Shown: positions 7,638 through 14,958, numbered from the stretch's first letter. The stretch is 37,145 bases of DNA from CAZTZL01 sp964537715 (GCA_964537715.1 CAZIAH010000026.1:1-37145), one strand, 5' to 3'. Made by a program: numbers and translations. Notes: generated by a model not told the origin, from the letters alone.

Positions 7638-7791
7638 CACTCGTTACTGATCACTTATCACCATTTTTTTCTTTCCCCATTCCCCGTTCACCGTTCCCCT
7701 TCTTCTTTTTCCAGTTTTCTTTTCAACTTCTCTCACCACTCGTTCTATATCACTTATCGTCTATTACTCGTTCTTCTTCCCCGAATCTAAA
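7638..7791. repeat. Degenerate purine/pyrimidine-rich intergenic repeats (TCACTCGTTACT and CCCCGTTC types)
   Basis: Two repeat flavours make up this 150-nt gap. CACTCGTTACTGATCACTTATCACC (7638 onwards, in part) recurs as CACTCGTTCTATATCACTT near 7738 and again at 11110-11144. Between them is a block with CCCCATTCCCCGTTCACCG ending in GTTTTCTTTTCAA, which recurs at 8527-8605. No open frame is convincing. The plus strand is almost free of G. Confidence 0.6.
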
Positions 7792-8286
7792 TCATTTCTT
7801 TGATCTTCTCTTTTTAATCTCTTTTAGATACTTTAAATCTTCCTGATCTTTAGGACGGGACAAGATGACTTTATTTTGGATTAGTTCATTCAGTCCAATA
7901 TAATACACCGGGACTTCTCGATCATCGATCTGTATTTTTTCATCGATTTTCCCCTCCCATACCTCCTGGAAACCAACCCCTTCGATCTTGTTAACCAAAT
8001 CAATCCGGTTCGGAGGAATTCCAAACTGAAACACCATCCCTTCAATCAACAATTCGTCTTCGGATCGAATCACAGGAATGTTTCCACCCCAAAAATCTTT
8101 CAACACATCCCAGAGACGATGCGTATTTTCAATTGAGTTTTCATAATACAAGTCCACATCTCCTGTTAACCGCGGAAAACCATAATAAATCACCGCTTCA
8201 CCACCCACAATGACATACTTGACTTGATATCGATTCAGTAACGCAAACAAATCAAGAATATCTCTGGAAAAAACAGATCCTGTCAT
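7792..8286 (-). CDS. Nucleotidyltransferase-fold protein (module 2)
   Basis: The 164-residue product is a second nucleotidyltransferase, related in plan to the one at 6334-6777. It carries VGGEAVIYYGFPRLTGDVDL, with G28-G29, D43 and D45 as the metal-binding pair and RIDLV as a likely third acidic strand. The C-terminal IQNKVILSRPKDQEDLKYLK matches the DREDLKYLEKL end of the first copy. Its start shares an ATGA with the stop of the small gene at 8283-8462, so the two are translationally coupled. Proteins of this type occur in MNT/AbiEii toxin-antitoxin-like modules, and stand-alone copies are common in candidate-phylum genomes. The substrate is unknown. Confidence 0.75.
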   Translation of the reverse strand: MTGSVFSRDILDLFALLNRYQVKYVIVGGEAVIYYGFPRLTGDVDLYYENSIENTHRLWDVLKDFWGGNIPVIRSEDELLIEGMVFQFGIPPNRIDLVNKIEGVGFQEVWEGKIDEKIQIDDREVPVYYIGLNELIQNKVILSRPKDQEDLKYLKEIKKRRSKK

Positions 8287-8462
8287 TTTCTTTTCCTGTG
8301 ATGCGCTCGCACATCAATAAGATTCGATCCATAAAAACGCTGTTGAAGCTCCCTGACAATTTGAATGCGTTCTGCAGGAGACAAATTCAAATAATAATCG
8401 ATTTCCCAGGCTTCAGCCTCTTGAAAATTTCTAAATTTGTGAACAACACGTTTCAATATCAC
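8283..8462 (-). CDS. Small partner protein of nucleotidyltransferase module 2
   Basis: A 59-codon frame begins at GTG (8462), directly after an in-frame TAA 6 nt further upstream, so no earlier start is possible. It ends in TGA that overlaps the next ATG as ATGA. The product includes VHKFRNFQEAEAWEIDYY and LNLSPAERIQIVRELQQRFY and ends in a very basic RAHHRKRK. The LSPAERI segment matches LTLNERI of the 60-residue protein of module 1, which supports a real gene family. The basic tail could bind nucleic acid. An AAGGAC lies about 15 nt before the start, with AAAGG closer. Function is unknown; a regulatory or antitoxin-like partner of the enzyme is likely from the arrangement. Confidence 0.7.
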   Translation of the reverse strand: MILKRVVHKFRNFQEAEAWEIDYYLNLSPAERIQIVRELQQRFYGSNLIDVRAHHRKRK

Positions 8463-8526
8463 GACCTTTTACTAATTGTCCTTCTTCATCTATTTAATCT
8501 ATCTTTTGAAACTTGTTTATTGTGAT

Positions 8527-8605
8527 TTTTTCCATTCCCCCTTCCCCTTTTCCCGTTTCCGTTCTCCTGCCTCCGGTTTTCTTTTCAAATTCCATTTTCA
8601 CCCGT
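8527..8605. repeat. Pyrimidine-rich repeat block, second copy
   Basis: This block of CCATTCCCCCTTCCCC type ends in CGGTTTTCTTTTCAAATTCC and matches the block at about 7668-7740, which ends CAGTTTTCTTTTCAACTTC. It sits in the 268-nt gap upstream of module 2 (8463-8730). That gap otherwise shows only A+T-rich sequence and the AGGTAAAGGT array at its left end. Confidence 0.5.
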
Positions 8606-8680
8606 TACAAACTACTGTCACTATTTACACTTGGATTGAATATACCATTAAAATAATTTGCGTTTCAAATTTTAAACAGA

Positions 8681-8711
8681 TTTAGGTATAGGTAAAGGTA
8701 CAGGAATAGCG
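8681..8711 (+). repeat. Left AGGTAAAGGTA array of S23 cassette 1
   Basis: Short tandem units TTAGGTATAGGTAAAGGTAC lie about 20 nt after the stop of the S23-type gene at 8731-8973. The reverse complement of the same unit forms the array on the other side of the gene (8972-9022), so the gene is bracketed by inverted arrays. Confidence 0.7.
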
Positions 8712-8730
8712 TGGAAAAATATTCATGAAA

Positions 8731-8973
8731 TTATTTAAGTGCCAAAATAATCTTGTTGATATCGTTGTAAAGTTTGTTTAAAATTTTATCTAACGAATGA
8801 TTCCTGCCGTAAGCTTCTGCAATATTAGCAGAGATACTTAATGCAGCTCTTCTCAATTGCGAGGTCAAACCATAATCTTCTTTTTTAGGAAAGCCATCAG
8901 ATAACTTAAAAAATTCTTCCGCCAGATTCATTACATCATTCCAAACAGGCATTTCCTTAAAACTCTTAAACAC
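8731..8973 (-). CDS. S23/IVP-type four-helix-bundle protein, internally deleted copy
   Basis: The 80-residue product matches the 117-residue protein at 10694-11047 along its whole length (MFKSFKEMPVWND, LTSQLRRAALSISANIAEAYG, LNKLYNDINKII) with about six substitutions. It lacks 37 residues in the middle. The 111-nt gap lies between two copies of ATTTT(G/A)TC in the long copy, of which only one remains here (8783-8790), so it looks like a slippage deletion that kept the frame. The missing part should be most of one helix, so the bundle may not fold normally. The family was first seen as proteins inside 23S rRNA intervening sequences and includes the bAvd subunit of diversity-generating retroelements; no retroelement is seen here. 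The start is GTG, with the GAGGTAAAGGTAGA array as its ribosome binding site. Confidence 0.75.
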   Translation of the reverse strand: MFKSFKEMPVWNDVMNLAEEFFKLSDGFPKKEDYGLTSQLRRAALSISANIAEAYGRNHSLDKILNKLYNDINKIILALK

Positions 8974-9022
8974 TCTACCTTTACCTCTTTCTTTACCTCT
9001 ACCTTTACCTCTTATTTTACCT
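8972..9022 (-). repeat. Right array (GAGGTAAAGGTAGAG units) of S23 cassette 1
   Basis: The plus strand reads CTCTACCTTTACCTC and variants about five times. On the minus strand the units are AGAGGTAAAGG, which place Shine-Dalgarno-like GAGG/AAAGG directly before the GTG of the S23 gene. The left end reaches into the Wzi-like gene: its last codon and stop (AGG TAA) are part of a repeat unit. Confidence 0.75.
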
Positions 9023-10597
9023 CAATTTCCAAAAAATCTCCCCATCCACCCACACACCAATCCGCCATGAAACAGCATTGTCCTTTTGGCCTTCCACATG
9101 ACCCGCATTCTCGATTTGACTGGAATGGAATTCGGCTTGCATCCCCCATTTTGTAGAGGGATAATACCTCAGATAAAAACTCAATGTGTTCGTTTTCTCA
9201 ACAACGCCCGTGGGAAAAGGTTCGGAGTAACCTTCATCAATGGTATTTCCCATCCAGGGTTCATCCCAGAGGGTGTAAAGGCTTCCTTCCCCTTTCCGTG
9301 TAACACCATAGCCCGCTTTCAGCCAGAGATCCCCGCTGATCCACTGGGAACCTGCGATTTGCCATTGATCAAAATCATTGCCAAGAGGATAGCCCAGAGG
9401 CTCATTGCGGTGAATGAACGTTTCCCAGATGTTCTGTGTCTTGTAGGTCCGGTTCGCCACACGGACATATTCACCCGAAAGTGTCAAACCGAATAACTGA
9501 AACGGATCTGCCCAACGGGTGCCGATAATATAGCCGATTTCATTCGGTTCCAGATCACCGGGAACTTTCTTCTCAACCTGGATATCATCGATGAGCAACG
9601 AACCGTACACTTCCCACTTCCGAACAGGATAAAAAAGTACATCGACGGATCCCAATACATTTCCCAATCCGCTTTTATTCGTCTGAGCGCCGTAATAGAA
9701 CATCAGGGGATTCAAAAAATACCATTCGATATTCCGGTCTTCTCCACCGTAGATGACAGCTTCCGTTACAGCACATTGTAGTCTCCCATTGAAAAACCAC
9801 CCGTCCAGACGATGGGTAGACACATACCTTCTTGAAAAATGAAAACCGACCGAATCCGCTAGTTCCTGTGAAAATAGCAACTCATCCAGAATGGATGTGA
9901 AAAAAGAAAACCGGAAAGGACCCGACTGAACCGCACCAAAAAATTGATCCATGGGCCGGGCAATATCCGAAAAAAGCAGCGTACCCTGACTCCCCACACC
10001 CCATCTCAGAAAATCACGTCCGAACTTGAATCGAAACCGGCCGACATAAACAGCAGCATAGGCCTGTTCGGCAAACGCCGCATTATCCATCCACTTTTTG
10101 CCTGCATAAAAAGGATCTTCGGCTTTATACTTATCAATGGACATTCCGTTGTACAGGGTGATATATTTCCCCAAAGGTGCATTGATTTTGGTTCTATAAA
10201 CGCCCCGGTAATCAGCTTTGGTTTCGGAGGATTTATCGATATCTCCCTGCAATCGGAGTCCGAGATTCAAAACATCGGTTTCTTCCGCCTTTCCCTGAAT
10301 CGTCTGAATCTCAAATTCAAATTCTTTGATCAGCCTGGAAAACTGTCGCATCTCGGATCTGGACAGCTTGAACTGGTTCTCCTTTAACTGCTTTCCCGTC
10401 CTGATCACCGATTTTGCAACCTCTCCCCGCGTGTACGGACGATTCATCACATAAAGATCATCAAAACATTGCCGTATTCTGAGCGCATCGATATAATCAT
10501 ACGCCCAATGCCACGAAGGCAGTGTTTCATTCACCGATGCAAATGAAGTGAAAGGAAGAATAAAAATGATTACAATATTAAACACACATTTTTTCAT
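9017..10597 (-). CDS. Wzi-like capsule-assembly outer-membrane beta-barrel protein
   Basis: The product of about 526 residues starts at the ATG at 10597 with a signal peptide (MKKCVFNIVIIFILPFTSFA). A GTG start at 10630 is also open, but would place 11 residues before the signal. After an SLH-like N-terminal segment (WHWAYDYIDALRIR, RPYTRGEVAKSVI) the rest is rich in alternating aromatic beta strands (FKFGRDFLRWGVG, EWYFLNPLMFYYG, WEVYGSLLIDDIQV, GWKAGYG-like repeats). It ends in WVDGEIFWKLR. This is the pattern of the Wzi capsule-assembly family, which holds group 1 capsule at the outer membrane in E. coli. It lies next to the polysaccharide cluster with the same orientation, which supports a role in retaining or exporting the surface polymer. 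It sits between two S23 cassettes; its stop lies inside a repeat array. Confidence 0.8.
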   Translation of the reverse strand: MKKCVFNIVIIFILPFTSFASVNETLPSWHWAYDYIDALRIRQCFDDLYVMNRPYTRGEVAKSVIRTGKQLKENQFKLSRSEMRQFSRLIKEFEFEIQTIQGKAEETDVLNLGLRLQGDIDKSSETKADYRGVYRTKINAPLGKYITLYNGMSIDKYKAEDPFYAGKKWMDNAAFAEQAYAAVYVGRFRFKFGRDFLRWGVGSQGTLLFSDIARPMDQFFGAVQSGPFRFSFFTSILDELLFSQELADSVGFHFSRRYVSTHRLDGWFFNGRLQCAVTEAVIYGGEDRNIEWYFLNPLMFYYGAQTNKSGLGNVLGSVDVLFYPVRKWEVYGSLLIDDIQVEKKVPGDLEPNEIGYIIGTRWADPFQLFGLTLSGEYVRVANRTYKTQNIWETFIHRNEPLGYPLGNDFDQWQIAGSQWISGDLWLKAGYGVTRKGEGSLYTLWDEPWMGNTIDEGYSEPFPTGVVEKTNTLSFYLRYYPSTKWGMQAEFHSSQIENAGHVEGQKDNAVSWRIGVWVDGEIFWKLR

Positions 10598-10602
10598 CTT
10601 CT

Positions 10603-10645
10603 GATCCCCAAAACTAAAATCCTTAAACACTATACCTCTCCCTTT
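10603..10645 (-). pseudogene. Relic of the 5' end of a third S23-type gene with its repeat array
   Basis: On the minus strand the sequence GAGGTATAGTGTTTAAGGAT mirrors the array-plus-start of the two S23 genes (GTAGAGTGTTTAAGAGT at 8973 and 11047). It would encode MFKDFSFG in place of MFKSFKEM, then diverges into the region upstream of the Wzi-like gene. It directly abuts the left array of cassette 2. It looks like the end of a lost or recombined cassette. The match is short, so chance cannot be fully excluded. Confidence 0.5.
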
Positions 10646-10648
10646 TAA

Positions 10649-10678
10649 GATATAGGTAAAGGTATAGGAACAGGGTAA
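10649..10678 (+). repeat. Left AGGTAAAGGTATAGG array of S23 cassette 2
   Basis: The units GATATAGGTAAAGGTATAGG and following ACAGGG match the array at 8681-8711. Both lie the same short distance after the stop of an S23-type gene, and the flanking sequence AAATTATTTAAGTG is shared as well. Confidence 0.7.
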
Positions 10679-10693
10679 GAAATTATCATCAAA

Positions 10694-11047
10694 TTATTTA
10701 AGTGACAAAATAATCTTGTTGATATCGTTATAAAGTTTGTTTAAGATTTTGTCCAGATTTTTTGCAGAATCTTCACTGATGTAGCCGATCCGTCTGCCAT
10801 ATTCAATATGATTTTGAGTTTCTGTGGCTGAACCCCTTGAATAATAATAGAAATTAATTTTATCTAACGAATGATTCCTGCCATAAGCTTCCGCAATATT
10901 GGCAGAGATACTTAATGCAGCTCTTCTCAATTGTGAGGTCAAACCGTAATCTTCTTTTTTAGGAAAGCGTTCAGATAGTTTAAAAATTTCTTCTGCCAGA
11001 TTCATTGCATCATTCCACACAGGCATTTCCTTAAAACTTTTAAACAC
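10694..11047 (-). CDS. S23/IVP-type four-helix-bundle protein, full-length copy
   Basis: The 117-residue product has the usual length of the four-helix-bundle family first found in 23S rRNA intervening sequences. Key segments are MPVWNDAMNLAEEIFKLS in helix 1, LTSQLRRAALSISANIAEAYG in helix 2, the FYYYSRGSATETQNHIEYG segment with the conserved ARGS-like turn in helix 3, and LDKILNKLYNDINKIILSL in helix 4. Relatives form pentameric basic bundles that bind nucleic acid; bAvd of diversity-generating retroelements is the best-studied. The function here is unknown. The GTG start is supported by AGAGGTAAAGGTAGAGGCA just upstream, part of the repeat array. A shortened paralogue lies at 8731-8973. 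No rRNA gene or reverse transcriptase is nearby. Confidence 0.85.
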   Translation of the reverse strand: MFKSFKEMPVWNDAMNLAEEIFKLSERFPKKEDYGLTSQLRRAALSISANIAEAYGRNHSLDKINFYYYSRGSATETQNHIEYGRRIGYISEDSAKNLDKILNKLYNDINKIILSLK

Positions 11048-11144
11048 TCTGCCTCTACCTTTACCTCTATCTTTCTCTCTTCCTTTACCTAAATCTTACC
11101 TGTCCCTCTACACTCGTTACTTGTCACTCCTTCACTCGTCACTA
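11046..11144 (-). repeat. Right array of S23 cassette 2, joined to TCACTCGTTACT repeats
   Basis: From 11046 to about 11106 the plus strand is CTGCCTCTACCTTTACCTC and variants. It then changes to CACTCGTTACTTGTCACTCC and TTCACTCGTCACTAC, the same unit type as at 7638-7665. The stop codon of the glycosyltransferase gene at 11142 lies inside the last repeat unit. Confidence 0.7.
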
Positions 11145-12545
11145 CTTCGCCCCGACCCCTCTGACCACAGCAAACCAGATAGTCTGTAAAATAATGATCA
11201 AATCCAAAAGCGGCGACTGGTTTTCAATATAATACAAATCATGATCCATGTTCTCATGTATGGGCAGAGACCGATCCCCCGAGATCTGCCAAATTCCTGT
11301 AATACCTGGTTTGACTTTCAAACGCTCACGATGTAAATCATTGTATGTTTCCACGATGAAAGGCATTTCTGGTCTGGGGCCGACAATACTCATGTCCCCT
11401 TTCAATACATTCCAGAACTGGGGCAGTTCATCAAGACTGGTACGCCGCAAATACTGTCCTATTCGAGTAATTCTGGGATCGTCCTTGTTCTGGGGATGAA
11501 CCGCATATTGGGGTGTATTTGTATACATCGTCCGAAATTTATAAAACATAAATTCCTTGCCGTTCAACCCTACACGTTTCTGTTTGAAAATCACCGGTCC
11601 TTCTGAGCCTCTTTTGATAAGAAGCGCAAACAGACAGAACAATGGTGCTGTAATAATTAAAAACACAACAGTTAGAATCAGATCACACACCCGTTTGCAT
11701 ATTTTGTTCCAGATGGAAATGGATAACTCCTTCGAACTGAAAAGCGGAATCCCGTCAATCTGCTCCTGATTCAATCTGTGGAATGCAAGATCATTGAAAC
11801 TCGGAACAAACTTGTAGGGTAGATGAAATTCGTCACACAACCCCATGATCTGCATTACCTTTTCTGTCGTGGCACTCGGCATCGCAATAAATACTTCATC
11901 GATCTCATCTTTCTGTGTATCCAGAAAAGCTGAAAATTCCTCTTTTCCACCCATCACAGGAAGTGGATTGGCCATGACAATCGAACGGCTCGATTTCTGA
12001 TCGTCAAAAAATGCAATGGCCCTGTAGCCCAGTTTGGGGTGTTTTTGAATCACCCTGAATAACCTTTTTCCCGTATCCCCGGCTCCGAAAATCACGATCC
12101 GTTTATGAAAAAAACGTTCCGCAATCAATTTGCTCCACAGCGTGTCTATAATTCCCCGTTCGATAATAACCGCAGGAATTATAACTATAAAAGTATAAAA
12201 CGCCTGAAGTCTGCCAACCAAAAGCGAACGAGTAAAAAAGCCAATAATTAAAGCAATTGTAAACCCGATGATGCTCGATCTGATCAAATTTTTCAGCCGG
12301 ACCACATGCATCACACTGGACTGAATCCGGTACGTACCGCTCCAGATCAAAATTCCATTGAATAGAAACATGAAAAGAAGCACATGGTTAAAATCAAAAG
12401 AGGGAAGTGATTGCTGAATTCGATACGGTGAGATCAGCCACATTTGATATCCTGCCCAGAATGAGAAAATAACAGTCAAACCATCGGCAATAAAAAGTAT
12501 GGATTTATGAAAAATATCAAGAAGTTTATTGACGAGTATTTTCAT
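11142..12545 (-). CDS. Initiating polyprenyl-phosphate sugar-1-phosphate transferase (WbaP/WcaJ type)
   Basis: This enzyme starts each repeat unit by moving a sugar 1-phosphate, usually glucose or galactose, from a UDP-sugar to undecaprenyl phosphate at the inner membrane. The 467-residue protein has four or five N-terminal membrane segments (residues about 15-130), a Rossmann-like middle domain with GAGDTGK (154-160), and another hydrophobic segment (LILTVVFLIITAPLFCLFAL). The C-terminal catalytic domain shows FKQKRVGLNGKEF, YKFRTMY, LRRTSLDELPQFWNVLKGDM, SIVGPRPEMP and KPGITGIWQ. These are the family motifs including the catalytic DE pair. It lies at the downstream end of the cluster. The 228-nt gap upstream (12546-12773) holds no gene I can support. 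Confidence 0.93.
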   Translation of the reverse strand: MKILVNKLLDIFHKSILFIADGLTVIFSFWAGYQMWLISPYRIQQSLPSFDFNHVLLFMFLFNGILIWSGTYRIQSSVMHVVRLKNLIRSSIIGFTIALIIGFFTRSLLVGRLQAFYTFIVIIPAVIIERGIIDTLWSKLIAERFFHKRIVIFGAGDTGKRLFRVIQKHPKLGYRAIAFFDDQKSSRSIVMANPLPVMGGKEEFSAFLDTQKDEIDEVFIAMPSATTEKVMQIMGLCDEFHLPYKFVPSFNDLAFHRLNQEQIDGIPLFSSKELSISIWNKICKRVCDLILTVVFLIITAPLFCLFALLIKRGSEGPVIFKQKRVGLNGKEFMFYKFRTMYTNTPQYAVHPQNKDDPRITRIGQYLRRTSLDELPQFWNVLKGDMSIVGPRPEMPFIVETYNDLHRERLKVKPGITGIWQISGDRSLPIHENMDHDLYYIENQSPLLDLIIILQTIWFAVVRGVGAK

Positions 12546-12773
12546 AGATTGAGTTAACCTCTCTCGGTACTTACTTAAAAAGATCTGAAATTGTCCTTAT
12601 TCTTGTCTTATACCAAAATTTCAATTTCAAAATAACGAAGTCTTAAAAATAAAGTTAATAATAAAATGCCATTATTACATACAGAAAAGTGCATTCATAC
12701 AAATCATATTTCGGATTACAATCGGCATTATTGATTTTTATTATGGAAATCCTTAAATGATTTAAATTATGAA

Positions 12774-13715
12774 TCAAAATCGTGCTCGATCCTGATTTTC
12801 AAGAAACCATTGATATGCCTTGTGAATACCTTCAGGCAAACTGATTTTTGGCCTCCATCCCGTCGCATAAAGCCTAGAAGCATCAAGAAGTTTTCTTGGC
12901 GTCCCATCAGGTTTTGATGTATCAAATTCTAATTCACCCTTAAAACCGATCACCTCTTGGACTATCATAGCAAGTTTTTTGATAGTGATATCTTCACTTG
13001 TTCCGATATTCAGAAATTCCGGAGAATCATAATGATTCATGAGAAATACACAAGCATCAGCAAGGTCATCGACATACAAAAATTCACGTCTGGGTGATCC
13101 TGTCCCCCAAATTGTTACATATGATTTATTCGCCAATTTTGCTTCATGAAATTTACGAATTAAAGCAGGCAATACATGGGAATCTGTTAAATTGAAATTA
13201 TCATTTGGTCCATATAAATTGGTTGGCATCACAGAGATGAAATTGGAACCGTATTGCGCCCGATAGGCTTGGCACATCTTGATCCCAGCAATTTTGGCTA
13301 TTGCATAGGGTTCATTGGTAGGTTCCAATAACCCTGTTAGCAAGTGTTCTTCTTTTATAGGCTGTGGTGCATGTTTGGGATAGATGCAAGAACTGCCCAG
13401 AAAGAGTAATTTCTTGGCTCCAGAAAGATGAGCCCCATGAATGACATTATTCTGAATCTGCAAGTTTTCATAAATAAATTGTGCCCGGTAGGTATCATTT
13501 GCCAATATTCCACCCACCTTTGCGGCAGCCAAAAAGACAAATTTCGGTCTTTCCTTTATAAAGAAATCAAACACCCGTTGCTGATCGAGCAAATTGAATT
13601 CCTCAAAATCACGTGTGATCAGATTGGTAAAACCATCCGTTTGTAGTCTTCTGGATATTGCCGAACCGACCATTCCTTGATGACCGGCGATATAGATTTT
13701 CGAATCTTTTTTCAT
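12774..13715 (-). CDS. fcl: GDP-L-fucose synthase
   Basis: This NADPH-dependent epimerase/reductase converts GDP-4-keto-6-deoxy-mannose to GDP-L-fucose. The ATG at 13715 is chosen because it leads straight into KIYIAGHQGMVGSAI, the Rossmann GxxGxxG motif; a GTG at 13742 adds nine residues without support. The active site is visible as GSSCIYP and Y-A-I-A-K in EPYAIAKIAGIKMC. The NLYGPNDNF motif and the C-terminal DGTPRKLLDASRL segment are typical of this enzyme. It follows gmd after 52 nt, so the two form the standard GDP-fucose pair, acting on GDP-mannose in the cytoplasm. No GDP-mannose synthesis gene (ManB/ManC) is in the window. Confidence 0.93.
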   Translation of the reverse strand: MKKDSKIYIAGHQGMVGSAISRRLQTDGFTNLITRDFEEFNLLDQQRVFDFFIKERPKFVFLAAAKVGGILANDTYRAQFIYENLQIQNNVIHGAHLSGAKKLLFLGSSCIYPKHAPQPIKEEHLLTGLLEPTNEPYAIAKIAGIKMCQAYRAQYGSNFISVMPTNLYGPNDNFNLTDSHVLPALIRKFHEAKLANKSYVTIWGTGSPRREFLYVDDLADACVFLMNHYDSPEFLNIGTSEDITIKKLAMIVQEVIGFKGELEFDTSKPDGTPRKLLDASRLYATGWRPKISLPEGIHKAYQWFLENQDRARF

Positions 13716-13767
13716 TGCCGTTCCCAAAATCTTATCTTGCACAAAAGATCAAATCCGGCATACAAAA

Positions 13768-14808
13768 TCAATATCCTCGTTTCTCCACCAGTTTCACATC
13801 CGCCTTCACCATGATTTCCACCAGTTCTTTGAATTTGACTTTTGGTTCCCAGCCCAATTTCTCTTTAGCTTTTGAGTAATCCCCGATTAAAAAATCTACT
13901 TCCGTTGGCCGATAATATTTTGGATCTACGTCTACATAGATTTTACCAGTTCTATAATCAATCCCCTTTTCCTTCGCACTATTACCTGACCAATCCAACT
14001 CGATTCCGATATGTTTAAATGCTTCTTCTGTGAACTCGCGTACCGTATGGGTCTCATTCGTGGCAAAAACAAAATCGTCCGGCTGATCTTGTTGTAGCAT
14101 GCGCCACATACCCTCACAATATTCGGGCGCATAACCCCAGTCACGCTTGGCATTCAGATTGCCAAGTGTCAATTTATCTTGCAGACCATGATATATCCTG
14201 GCCACTCCCATCGTAATCTTGCGCGTAACAAACGTTCCACCACGACGGGGAGATTCATGATTAAACAAAATACCATTACAGGCGAACAAGTTGTATGCCT
14301 CACGGTAATTCACAATAATCCAGAAAGCGTATTGTTTGGCAATTGCGTATGGAGAACGTGGATAAAAAGGCGTTGATTCTCTTTGAGGAACTTCCTGTGC
14401 TTTCCCATAAAGCTCACTGGTTGAAGCCTGATAAAATTTGGTTTTTAATCCTGCTTCTTTGATGGCATCTAAAAAGCGTAGCGTACCGATGGCATCTACC
14501 TCGGCAGTGTACTCCGGTACTTCAAATGATACCTTCACATGGCTTTGTGCCCCCAAATTATAGATTTCATCCGGTGCAATTTTGTCTAAAAGCCGATTTA
14601 AGTTCGATGAATCGGTCAGATCACCATAATGTAAAAACAAATTAATATCATGAACTTTTTTATCACGGAACAAGTGGTCAATACGGCCGGTGTTGAATGA
14701 ACTGCTTCTACGGATAATGCCATGAACCTCATATCCTTTTTCAAGTAAAAGTTCAGTCAGATAAGAACCGTCTTGTCCTGTGATGCCAGAAATAAGGGCT
14801 TTTTTCAT
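13768..14808 (-). CDS. gmd: GDP-mannose 4,6-dehydratase
   Basis: This enzyme makes GDP-4-keto-6-deoxy-D-mannose, the first step to GDP-L-fucose and related sugars. The 346-residue protein has the usual length. Motifs are ISGITGQDGSYLTELLLEKG at the N-terminus, RRSSSFNTGRIDHL, the dehydratase signature STSELYG, and YPRSPYAIAK as the YxxxK motif. It also has LFNHESPRRG, typical of Gmd. The downstream neighbour is fcl. The 150-nt upstream gap (14809-14958) is A+T-rich; no clear promoter is seen. Base composition of gmd and fcl is intermediate between the left end of the window and the A+T-rich cluster to the right. Confidence 0.95.
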   Translation of the reverse strand: MKKALISGITGQDGSYLTELLLEKGYEVHGIIRRSSSFNTGRIDHLFRDKKVHDINLFLHYGDLTDSSNLNRLLDKIAPDEIYNLGAQSHVKVSFEVPEYTAEVDAIGTLRFLDAIKEAGLKTKFYQASTSELYGKAQEVPQRESTPFYPRSPYAIAKQYAFWIIVNYREAYNLFACNGILFNHESPRRGGTFVTRKITMGVARIYHGLQDKLTLGNLNAKRDWGYAPEYCEGMWRMLQQDQPDDFVFATNETHTVREFTEEAFKHIGIELDWSGNSAKEKGIDYRTGKIYVDVDPKYYRPTEVDFLIGDYSKAKEKLGWEPKVKFKELVEIMVKADVKLVEKRGY

Positions 14809-14958
14809 TATATTTTCTCATAAATTTTAAAAATAAGATAGGGATATGCCTCATCCTCATTAATAAAGAGAATTTATCAAGAACACGGAATTGCAGAGTA
14901 AAATAAGATTTTATAAAAACAATGATTAGATCGCTTAATTAAGTTTTTATTATATAAA

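Noticed and set aside
8681..9022. A CRISPR array
   Set aside because: The repeats are 6-12 nt, degenerate and contiguous, without spacers of regular length, and no cas gene is near.
8681..11104. A diversity-generating retroelement around the bAvd-like S23 proteins
   Set aside because: No reverse transcriptase, no template/variable repeat pair with adenine-specific changes and no C-type lectin-like target gene are present.
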